A stretch of 54,956 nt of DNA, taken from assembly GCF_902705885.1 (NCBI RefSeq), contig NZ_CACSIP010000030.1, positions 2,932-57,887 on the forward strand, read 5' to 3'. The DNA comes from Mycolicibacterium austroafricanum. Lineage in GTDB: Bacteria > Actinomycetota > Actinomycetes > Mycobacteriales > Mycobacteriaceae. The notes under the pieces were generated by a model that did no database searches, was not told the origin of the DNA, and was given only the letters and a program-made list of their open reading frames with translations. The translations under genes were made by a program, and so were the position numbers. Below are positions 36,653 to 43,617 of this stretch, in pieces; within the stretch, counting starts at the first letter, position 1, and the number at the start of each line of letters is the position of its first letter.

Positions 36653-37837
36653 ATGTTCGATGCTTTGCGGAGTTCTCCCGCTGCATCCATAAGCCCTGTC
36701 CTGTGGCGATCCGACCAGTACTACTGGTTTACTGCGGTCCTCGCTGGGCGGGGGCTGCAGGCGTTGACATCCCGGCTGGTGGCGGGTGGAGTGCTGGCCC
36801 TCGGGCTGCTGCCGGTCGCCCTGATGGCCAGCCCGCTCGGCCCCCAGGGGCCGGCATCGCGGGTGGCTGCCGTGGTGATCGCCGTCTGCTGCGGGGCGAT
36901 GGCCGTCGTCTGGTTGCGTCACTTCTGGCCTGCCCGGGTGGTGTCGCTGACCTGCGTCATCGTCGAGTCGTTCGCCATCGGCGCCGCCGCGTTGATCGTG
37001 TCCAGCCCGATCGTCGGGTTCCTGGTTGCCACGACCTACGTCCTGCTGACCGCGTACGTGGTGTGCTTCCACGCCCCACGTTTGCTGGCGGTGACCGGGC
37101 TGGTTGCGATGGCGGTGCTGGCGGTGCTGTTTATGCGGTTGGCCGCCGCAGATCTGCCGCTGGCTCTGATCGCCACCGGGGTGGTGGTGCTGATCAACGT
37201 CTTCATCGCGTTCGTCTGCAGGGCAGGCATCAAGCTGATCCAGCCGGACGCCCTCGACACCGATTACGAGCAACTCACCGGCCTGCTGCACCGTGACGCC
37301 TTCTATCGCGGTGTCGCGACCTTGCTGGCGTCGCGGAGCCGCAGCGACGACAGGTATCTGGTCGTGGTCGCGGTGAACATCGACAGCTTCTCGCTGCTAC
37401 TCGGTCTGTCGGGCGCGCGCGGAGGCAACCGGGCACGGGTGATGGTGGGCCAGGCGCTGCGCGAGACCGTCCGGCACAACGCGATCGTCGCTCATGTCTC
37501 TGACGGCGGTTTCCACGACTTCCTGGTCGCCGACACGTTCACCACCGCCGATGCGTCGCCTCTGGTGGAGCGGATTCGCGGCGCGATCGCCACCACGCCG
37601 CAGCGGCTGACGGCCAGCATCGGGGTGGTGGTGACACCGCTGGCCCCGTTGGCGGCCGAACCTCCCGATGAAGTGGTCGACAAGCTGATCGCGATTGCCA
37701 CCACGGCGATCAATCAGGCGCGGATGGCCGGCGGCAACCAGGTTCGTTATGTGCTGCGGCCGACGCTGGGTGAGGACGGCGACGACGGTGACGACGGCGA
37801 CGACGGCGACTTGCCCGACACCGACAAGACCGCCTGA
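36653..37837 (+). CDS. Membrane protein with degenerate GGDEF domain
   Basis: A 394-residue protein with about six membrane helices (residues 40-205) and then a GGDEF-type fold: LTGLLHRDAFYRGVATLLAS is the usual entry and VVAVNIDSFSLLLGL the first metal-site strand. The active-site loop reads SDGGFHDFLV, so GGDEF is not intact and cyclase activity is unlikely. It may bind nucleotide or act structurally. The C-terminus is an acidic Gly-Asp repeat (EDGDDGDDGDDGD). Single gene; dnaE2 follows 44 nt later with its own SOS box. Confidence 0.85.
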   Translation: MFDALRSSPAASISPVLWRSDQYYWFTAVLAGRGLQALTSRLVAGGVLALGLLPVALMASPLGPQGPASRVAAVVIAVCCGAMAVVWLRHFWPARVVSLTCVIVESFAIGAAALIVSSPIVGFLVATTYVLLTAYVVCFHAPRLLAVTGLVAMAVLAVLFMRLAAADLPLALIATGVVVLINVFIAFVCRAGIKLIQPDALDTDYEQLTGLLHRDAFYRGVATLLASRSRSDDRYLVVVAVNIDSFSLLLGLSGARGGNRARVMVGQALRETVRHNAIVAHVSDGGFHDFLVADTFTTADASPLVERIRGAIATTPQRLTASIGVVVTPLAPLAAEPPDEVVDKLIAIATTAINQARMAGGNQVRYVLRPTLGEDGDDGDDGDDGDLPDTDKTA

Positions 37838-37853
37838 GAGACTCCCTCGCATA

Positions 37854-37875
37854 TCGAACACCTGTTCGATATGCT
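37854..37875 (+). promoter_or_regulatory. LexA/SOS box and -10 of dnaE2
   Basis: TCGAACACCTGTTCGA (37854-37869) is a perfect mycobacterial SOS box. TATGCT (37870-37875) directly follows and ends 6 nt before the dnaE2 ATG, so transcription should start about at the ATG and be blocked by LexA. Confidence 0.95.
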
Positions 37876-37881
37876 GGTGAG

Positions 37882-40800
37882 ATGGGTTGGCACAACGGTC
37901 CGCCGAGCTGGACGGAGATGGAGCGCGTCCTCAATGGCCGATCGCCCCGGCCCGCCGGGGATGGCCGATCGCCCCGGCCCGCCGGGGATGGCAAGCCGCG
38001 CCGCAGCGGGTTACCGCTGGACGAGCCGCACGGCGACGGTGGGGACAGTCCGGCGTGGTCGCGCAAGCGGGGCCGGTACCAACCTGTCGATGTGCACCGG
38101 TCGGGCTCGGTGACGCCCTATGCCGAATTGCACACCCACTCGGCCTACAGCTTTCTCGACGGAGCGAGCACGCCGGAAGAACTCGTCGAGGAGGCCGCCC
38201 GGCTCGATCTGCGGGCCATCGCGCTGACCGATCACGACGGGCTCTACGGGGTGGTGCGGTTCGCCGAGGCGGCCAGGGAGTTGGACATGGCCACGGTGTT
38301 CGGAGCCGAGCTGTCCCTGGGTGGGGGCAGTCGCACCGAGGACCCCGACCCTCCCGGGCCGCACCTGCTGGTGCTCGCGCGGGGGCCGGAAGGCTACCGG
38401 CGGCTGTCGAGGCAGCTGTCCTCGGCGCACCTGGCAGGCGGGGAGAAGGGCAAACTGCGCTACGACTTCGACGCGCTGACCGACGCGGCGGGAGGGCACT
38501 GGCAGATCCTGACGGGCTGCCGCAAAGGCCATGTTCGGCAGGCTCTCTGCGACGGTGGGCCGGATGCGGCGGCGCGGGCGCTCGCTGATCTGGTCGACCG
38601 GTTCGGCCGCGAGCGGGTCAGTATCGAACTCACCCATCACGGCCACCCGCTCGACGACGAGCGCAATACCGCGCTGGCGGCGCTCGCACCCCGGTTCGGG
38701 GTCAACATCGTCGCGACGACCGGTGCGCATTTCGCCGAGCCGGCACGCGGGAGGCTGGCGATGGCGATGGGGGCGATCCGGTCCCGGCGCTCCATGGAGG
38801 AAGCGGCGGGTTTCCTTGCCCCGCTGGGTGGTTCGCATCTGCGCTCGGGTGAGGAAATGGCACGTATTTTCGCGGGGACGCCCGAGGTGGTGACGGCCGC
38901 GGCCGAGCTCGGCGAGCAGTGCGCCTTCGGCCTGGCTCTGATCGCGCCGCAGTTGCCGCCGTTCGATGTTCCCGAGGGCCATGACGAGATCAGCTGGTTG
39001 CGGCACCTGGTCGCCGAGGGCGCCCGGGACCGCTACGGCCCGCCCGAGCGCGCGGCCCGCGCGTACGCCCAGATCGAACACGAGCTGATGATCATCGAAC
39101 AGTTGAATTTCCCGGGCTACTTCCTGGTGGTGCACGACATCATCCGGTTCTGCCGGCTCAACGACATCCTGGCCCAGGGCAGGGGCTCGGCGGCCAACTC
39201 GGCGGTCTGTTACGCGCTCAAGGTCACCAACGTCGACCCGGTGGCCAACGAGTTGTTGTTCGAACGCTTTCTGTCACCGGCCCGCGACGGGCCGCCCGAC
39301 ATCGACATCGACATCGAATCGGACCTGCGGGAGAACGTGATCCAGTACGTCTACCAACGCTACGGCCGGGAGTACGCCGCACAGGTGGCCAACGTGATCA
39401 CCTATCGCGGTCGCAGCGCGGTGCGGGACATGGCTCGGGCGCTCGGATTCTCCCAAGGTCAGCAGGATGCCTGGAGCAAGCAGATCAGTCGGTGGAACGG
39501 TCTGGCCGACTCGCCCGATGTGGAGGGCATTCCCGACCAGGTGGTCGATCTGGCCATGCAGATCTCCAACCTGCCCAGGCACATGGGCATCCACTCCGGC
39601 GGCATGGTGATCTGTGACCGTCCGATCGCCGACGTGTGCCCGGTGGAGTGGGCGAGGATGGAGAACCGCAGCGTGCTGCAATGGGACAAGGACGACTGCG
39701 CGGCAATCGGTTTGGTGAAGTTCGACCTGCTCGGTCTCGGCATGCTCTCGGCGCTGCACTACGCCATCGACCTGGTGTCCGAGCACAAGGGTGTCGAGGT
39801 GGATCTGGCCAAGCTGGATCTGGGCGAGCAGCCGGTGTACGAGATGCTGCAGCGGGCGGACTCCGTCGGGGTGTTCCAGGTGGAGTCGCGGGCGCAGATG
39901 GCCACGCTACCCAGGCTGAAGCCGCGGGTCTTCTACGACCTGGTGGTCGAGGTGGCGTTGATCCGCCCGGGGCCGATCCAGGGTGGCTCGGTGCACCCGT
40001 ACATCAAGCGGCGCAACGGTCTGGAGCGGGTCACCTACGACCATCCGTCGATGGAGCCGGCGTTGCGAAAAACCCTGGGTATCCCGCTGTTCCAAGAACA
40101 GCTGATGCAGTTGGCCGTGGACTGTGCCGGATTCTCCGCGGCCGAAGCCGATCGGCTGCGCCGCGCGATGGGCTCGAAACGCTCTACGGAGAAGATGCGC
40201 CGGTTGCGGGGCCGGTTCTTCGACGGGATGGCAGAGAAGCACGGTATCACCGGTGAGGTGGCCGAGCGGATCTACGAGAAGTTGGAAGCTTTTGCCAATT
40301 TCGGTTTCCCGGAAAGTCATTCGCTGAGTTTCGCGTCGCTGGTGTTCTATTCCTCGTGGTTCAAGCTGCACCATCCCGCAGCGTTCTGTGCCGCGTTGCT
40401 GCGGGCGCAGCCGATGGGTTTCTACTCTCCGCAATCCCTGGTCGCCGATGCGCGCAGGCACGGCGTCGTGGTGCACGGGCCAGATGTCAATGCCAGCCTC
40501 GCGCACGCCACGCTGGAGAACCGCGGTCTGGAGGTGCGGCTCGGGCTCGGTAGTGTCCGGCATCTGGGGGTCGAGCTGGCCGAGTGTCTGGTCGAGGAGC
40601 GGAAGACCAACGGCCACTTCGCTTCTCTACTCGATCTGACCGGGCGGCTGCAACTGTCGGTGCCGCAGGCCGAGGCGCTGGCCACCGCCGGGGCGCTGGG
40701 CTGCTTCGGGGTCTCCCGGCGGGAAGGGCTGTGGGCCGCGGGTGCGGCAGCCACCCAACGCCCCGACCGGCTGCCCGGTGTCGGGTCGGCGTCGCACGTC

Positions 40801-41229
40801 CCGTCACTTCCCGGGATGACCGAGCTGGAGCTGGCTGCCGCCGACGTGTGGGCGACCGGCGTCTCGTCGGACAGCTATCCGACCCAGTTCCTGCGGGAGG
40901 ACCTTGATGCCCTGGGCGTGGTGCCTGCCGATCAATTGTTGTCGGTGCCCGACGGCACCCGGGTGCTGGTCGCGGGGGCGGTCACGCATCGGCAGCGGCC
41001 CGCCACCGCCCAGGGGGTGACGTTCATGAACCTCGAGGACGAGACGGGGATGGTCAATGTGCTGTGCTCGCCCGGAGTGTGGTCGCGTCATCGCAGGCTG
41101 GCGCAGACAGCGTCGGGGCTGGTGGTGCGCGGCATCGTGCAGAACGCCACCGGCGCGGTCACCGTGATCGCCGACCGGATGGGGAAGCTCAGCATGCGGG
41201 TGACGTCCAAGTCCCGCGACTTCCGCTGA
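37882..41229 (+). CDS. dnaE2: Error-prone DNA polymerase DnaE2
   Basis: An 1115-residue C-family polymerase for damage-induced mutagenesis. The PHP domain opens with AELHTHSAYSFLDGAS (about residue 80), the palm has GPPDIDIDIE with catalytic acids, and a C-terminal OB fold follows (VTFMNLEDETGMVNVLCSPG). It works with ImuA' and ImuB, both in this window. The ATG at 37882 lies 6 nt after the -10 box, implying a leaderless mRNA. The first 75 residues are a poorly conserved, Gly/Pro/Arg-rich extension carrying a 9-residue tandem repeat. Confidence 0.97.
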   Translation: MGWHNGPPSWTEMERVLNGRSPRPAGDGRSPRPAGDGKPRRSGLPLDEPHGDGGDSPAWSRKRGRYQPVDVHRSGSVTPYAELHTHSAYSFLDGASTPEELVEEAARLDLRAIALTDHDGLYGVVRFAEAARELDMATVFGAELSLGGGSRTEDPDPPGPHLLVLARGPEGYRRLSRQLSSAHLAGGEKGKLRYDFDALTDAAGGHWQILTGCRKGHVRQALCDGGPDAAARALADLVDRFGRERVSIELTHHGHPLDDERNTALAALAPRFGVNIVATTGAHFAEPARGRLAMAMGAIRSRRSMEEAAGFLAPLGGSHLRSGEEMARIFAGTPEVVTAAAELGEQCAFGLALIAPQLPPFDVPEGHDEISWLRHLVAEGARDRYGPPERAARAYAQIEHELMIIEQLNFPGYFLVVHDIIRFCRLNDILAQGRGSAANSAVCYALKVTNVDPVANELLFERFLSPARDGPPDIDIDIESDLRENVIQYVYQRYGREYAAQVANVITYRGRSAVRDMARALGFSQGQQDAWSKQISRWNGLADSPDVEGIPDQVVDLAMQISNLPRHMGIHSGGMVICDRPIADVCPVEWARMENRSVLQWDKDDCAAIGLVKFDLLGLGMLSALHYAIDLVSEHKGVEVDLAKLDLGEQPVYEMLQRADSVGVFQVESRAQMATLPRLKPRVFYDLVVEVALIRPGPIQGGSVHPYIKRRNGLERVTYDHPSMEPALRKTLGIPLFQEQLMQLAVDCAGFSAAEADRLRRAMGSKRSTEKMRRLRGRFFDGMAEKHGITGEVAERIYEKLEAFANFGFPESHSLSFASLVFYSSWFKLHHPAAFCAALLRAQPMGFYSPQSLVADARRHGVVVHGPDVNASLAHATLENRGLEVRLGLGSVRHLGVELAECLVEERKTNGHFASLLDLTGRLQLSVPQAEALATAGALGCFGVSRREGLWAAGAAATQRPDRLPGVGSASHVPSLPGMTELELAAADVWATGVSSDSYPTQFLREDLDALGVVPADQLLSVPDGTRVLVAGAVTHRQRPATAQGVTFMNLEDETGMVNVLCSPGVWSRHRRLAQTASGLVVRGIVQNATGAVTVIADRMGKLSMRVTSKSRDFR
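37934..37987 (+). repeat. 27-bp tandem duplication in dnaE2 5' end
   Basis: Two perfect 27-bp copies (37934-37960 and 37961-37987) lie head to tail, encoding the 9-residue repeat NGRSPRPAG/DGRSPRPAG. The frame is kept, so only the N-terminal extension length changes. Confidence 0.9.
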
Positions 41230-41237
41230 GTCACCCC

Positions 41238-41302
41238 CCGCCGGAACGGTATTCCAGCAGCGAAAACCCGAGGGAACCCCTGCTGGAATACCGTTCCGGC
41301 GG
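41238..41302. repeat. Perfect 23-bp inverted repeat after dnaE2
   Basis: Arms 41238-41260 and 41280-41302 are exact reverse complements around a 19-nt loop. Each arm includes GGAACGGTATTCC, itself a GGAA/TTCC palindrome. No T-run follows on either strand, so it is not a standard intrinsic terminator. It fills most of the 88-bp gap between dnaE2 and the nitroreductase gene, ending 15 nt before the latter's start. Confidence 0.95.
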
Positions 41303-41317
41303 AGGTAGTCTCGAAAA

Positions 41318-41959
41318 GTGACCCTCAACCTGTCTGCCGATGAAGTCCTGACCACCACACGCTCGGTGCGCAAGCGGCTGGATTTCGACAAGCCGGTCCC
41401 GCGTGAGGTCCTGATGGAGTGCCTCGAGATCGCACTACAGGCGCCGACCGGGTCGAACAACCAAGGCTGGCAATGGATGTTCGTCGAGGACCCGGACAAG
41501 AAGGTGGCGCTCGCCGACATCTACCGGACCAACGCGACACCGTACCTGTCGATGGAGAAGCCGCAGACCGGTGACATCCGCGACCAGCAGCGCCCCCGGG
41601 TGACCGACTCGGCGAAGTACCTCAACGAGCACCTCCACCGGGTGCCGGTGATGCTGATCCCGTGTCTGGAAGGCAAACCGCTCGACACCCCGTCGGGTCA
41701 GAGTGCAGGGTTCTGGGGTTCGCTGCTGCCCGCGGTGTGGAGCTTCATGCTGGCGTTGCGTTCCCGCGGGCTGGGGTCGGCATGGACGACGCTGCACCTG
41801 CTCGGCGACGGCGAGAAGCAGGCCGCAGACATTCTCGGTATCCCATTCGACAACTACAGCCAGGCAGGCCTGTTCCCGATCGCGTACACCAAGGGCACCG
41901 ATTTCCGTCGCGCCACCCGGCTGCCGGCCGAACAGCTCACCCACTGGGACACCTGGTAG
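41318..41959 (+). CDS. Nitroreductase-family flavoprotein
   Basis: A 213-residue FMN-dependent nitroreductase-fold protein (Rv3368c-type). The FMN-phosphate site is TTTRSVRKRLDFDKPVP; APTGSNNQGWQW is the second conserved stretch and GLGSAWTTLHL a late one. It probably reduces nitro groups or quinones using NAD(P)H; the natural substrate is unknown. GTG start. The stop (41957-41959) abuts the stop of the convergent trmL gene with no gap. A large inverted repeat lies 15 nt upstream and may affect its expression. Confidence 0.92.
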   Translation: MTLNLSADEVLTTTRSVRKRLDFDKPVPREVLMECLEIALQAPTGSNNQGWQWMFVEDPDKKVALADIYRTNATPYLSMEKPQTGDIRDQQRPRVTDSAKYLNEHLHRVPVMLIPCLEGKPLDTPSGQSAGFWGSLLPAVWSFMLALRSRGLGSAWTTLHLLGDGEKQAADILGIPFDNYSQAGLFPIAYTKGTDFRRATRLPAEQLTHWDTW

Positions 41960-42424
41960 TCACACCGCGCCGGGAAAACCGTGCTGGCGCCACGCTTCGT
42001 ACACCGCGACGGCGGCGGCGTTGGACAGGTTCAGCGACCTGCGCCCGCTCAGCATCGGAATCCGTGCCTGCGCGGTGATGTGCGGGTCGCGCAGCGTCGT
42101 CTGATCCAGCCCGGTGGGTTCCGGACCGAACATCAGCACATCACCGGGCGCATAGGCGATTTCGGCGAACGACATGGTGGCGTGCGCGGTGAACGCGAAA
42201 ACGCGTGCCGGCATCAGTGCGGCCCAGGCGGCGTCCAGGTCGGGGTGCACGGTGACTGACGCCAGGTCGTGATAGTCCAGACCGGCGCGGCGCAGTTTGG
42301 GTTCGGACAGGTCGAATCCGAGCGGTTCGACCAGATGCAGTTCGCAGCCGGTTCCGGCGACCATCCGGATCGCGTTGCCGGTATTCGGCGCGATCCGCGG
42401 CGAGAAGAACATCACCTTGAACAT
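41960..42424 (-). CDS. trmL: tRNA 2'-O-methyltransferase TrmL (SpoU family)
   Basis: ATG 42424 with AAGGA upstream gives a 154-residue SPOUT enzyme. Motif 1 is NTGNAIRMVAGTG, motif 2 LMFGPEPTGL, and motif 3 IPMLSGRRSLNLSNAAAVAVYEAWRQ; together they form the knotted SAM site. TrmL methylates the ribose of the wobble nucleotide in some leucine tRNAs. This matches Rv3366 in length and neighbours. It is divergent from the methyltransferase across 45 bp. Confidence 0.93.
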   Translation of the reverse strand: MFKVMFFSPRIAPNTGNAIRMVAGTGCELHLVEPLGFDLSEPKLRRAGLDYHDLASVTVHPDLDAAWAALMPARVFAFTAHATMSFAEIAYAPGDVLMFGPEPTGLDQTTLRDPHITAQARIPMLSGRRSLNLSNAAAVAVYEAWRQHGFPGAV

Positions 42425-42469
42425 GGCACGGCAGTCCTTCCTCGGGCGGGTGACCGCGATAATGCCTCC

Positions 42470-43075
42470 ATGGTCGAGCAAAGCAACTGGATGCGACAGG
42501 TCGAAGCGGATCCCGGGCATTCCCACTGGTATGTCGAGCGATTCCGGGCGATGGCGCGCGCCGGTGACGATCTGGCCGGGGAGGCACGCCTGGTCGACGC
42601 GATGGCCCCCCGCGGTGCCCACATCCTCGATGCCGGCTGCGGACCCGGGCGGTTGGGCGGGTACCTGGCCGCGTGCGGCCACCGGGTTGTCGGCGTCGAC
42701 GTCGACCCGACCCTCATCGAGGCTGCCGAACAGGACCATCCCGGACCGCGCTGGCTCGTCGGCGACCTCGCCGAGCTCGACCTACCCGCGCACGGGATCA
42801 TCGAACCGTTCGACATCATCGTGTCGGCAGGCAACGTGATGACATTCCTCGCCCCGAGCACGCGGGTGCCGGTGCTGACTCGACTGCTCGCGCACCTCAA
42901 GGAGGACGGTCGCGCGGTGATCGGCTTCGGGGCGGGGCGTGACTACGAGTTCAGCGAGTTCCTCGCCGACGCAGCACACGCAGGGTTCGCGACCGACCTG
43001 CTGTTGTCGGCATGGGACGTGCGGCCGTTCACCGAGGACTCCGAGTTCCTCGTTGCGCTGCTTCGCCCGTCGTGA
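42470..43075 (+). CDS. SAM-dependent methyltransferase, small class I
   Basis: ATG 42470 gives 201 residues (MVEQSNWMRQVEADPGHSHW). SAM motif I is ILDAGCGPGRLGGYLA, the acidic loop VVGVDVDPTLIEAA and motif IV FDIIVSAGNVMTFL. The substrate cannot be told. GATAAT at 42458-42463 is 6 nt before the ATG and no ribosome site is present, so the mRNA is likely leaderless. It is divergent from trmL. Confidence 0.88.
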   Translation: MVEQSNWMRQVEADPGHSHWYVERFRAMARAGDDLAGEARLVDAMAPRGAHILDAGCGPGRLGGYLAACGHRVVGVDVDPTLIEAAEQDHPGPRWLVGDLAELDLPAHGIIEPFDIIVSAGNVMTFLAPSTRVPVLTRLLAHLKEDGRAVIGFGAGRDYEFSEFLADAAHAGFATDLLLSAWDVRPFTEDSEFLVALLRPS

Positions 43076-43089
43076 CCGGACACGACGAG

Positions 43090-43251
43090 CTACGCGGACA
43101 GGCCGAGTTCGTCTTCGTACGCGGCGATGGCGACCAGACCGGTATGGGTGTCGACATCGACGACTTCGCCGCCCATCACCCTCATCATGGGTGAGTCGAC
43201 GATCAGCGCGAGATCGGCCAGCGTGGACAGGTCGTCGTCATCTCGGTACAT
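43090..43251 (-). CDS. Unannotated 53-residue acidic protein
   Basis: ATG 43251-43249 follows a strong ribosome site (GGAGGTGCG directly upstream) and opens a 54-codon frame ending TAG at 43092-43090. The product starts MYRDDDDLSTLADLALIVDS and ends YEDELGLSA. It is strongly acidic, with codon choice like the host's. It is convergent with the methyltransferase and divergent from the sensor-kinase operon. Family unknown. The strong ribosome site and the absence of any other gene in this gap support it. Confidence 0.65.
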   Translation of the reverse strand: MYRDDDDLSTLADLALIVDSPMMRVMGGEVVDVDTHTGLVAIAAYEDELGLSA

Positions 43252-43557
43252 CGCACCTCCAGTTTTGTGAAACCCAGCTTACCCGGTGCCTCGTGATCTC
43301 AATCACACCGACTCACCAATTATTCAGTCTCCGTTGTCATCTCCCGACGTCGAAGTCGTAACGATCGGCTATCGGTTCAATCGGCGCCCCGCGTTTGCTG
43401 GCATCGCCGGCAACGGTTGGGTCACGGGTTTGCGGGCTCGTTCTGTTCAGTGACAACTGTGGAAACCCACCGACTTGGCTGGCATACTCTTCGAATTGCC
43501 AGGCACGCGCAGGCTCGAATGCCCGACCGCGTGAGGGCGCCATCAGCAGGAAGCCTT

Positions 43558-43617
43558 ATGAACGACGCTCGATCAGTGAACGGCGGGCGCCACGCCGACA
43601 GCGTGGGCGGCCGATGA
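43558..43617 (+). CDS. 19-codon leader ORF coupled to the sensor kinase
   Basis: ATG 43558 with AGGAAG 5 nt upstream encodes MNDARSVNGGRHADSVGGR and ends in a TGA that overlaps the kinase start codon as ATGA (43614-43617). The kinase start itself has no clear ribosome site, so its translation may depend on ribosomes finishing this leader. Three of 19 residues are Arg and four Gly, which does not indicate a specific amino-acid sensor. Confidence 0.55.
   Translation: MNDARSVNGGRHADSVGGR

Noticed and set aside
41238..41302. Rho-independent terminator of dnaE2
   Set aside because: The stem is strong, but no T-run follows on either strand, so it is reported as an inverted repeat instead.
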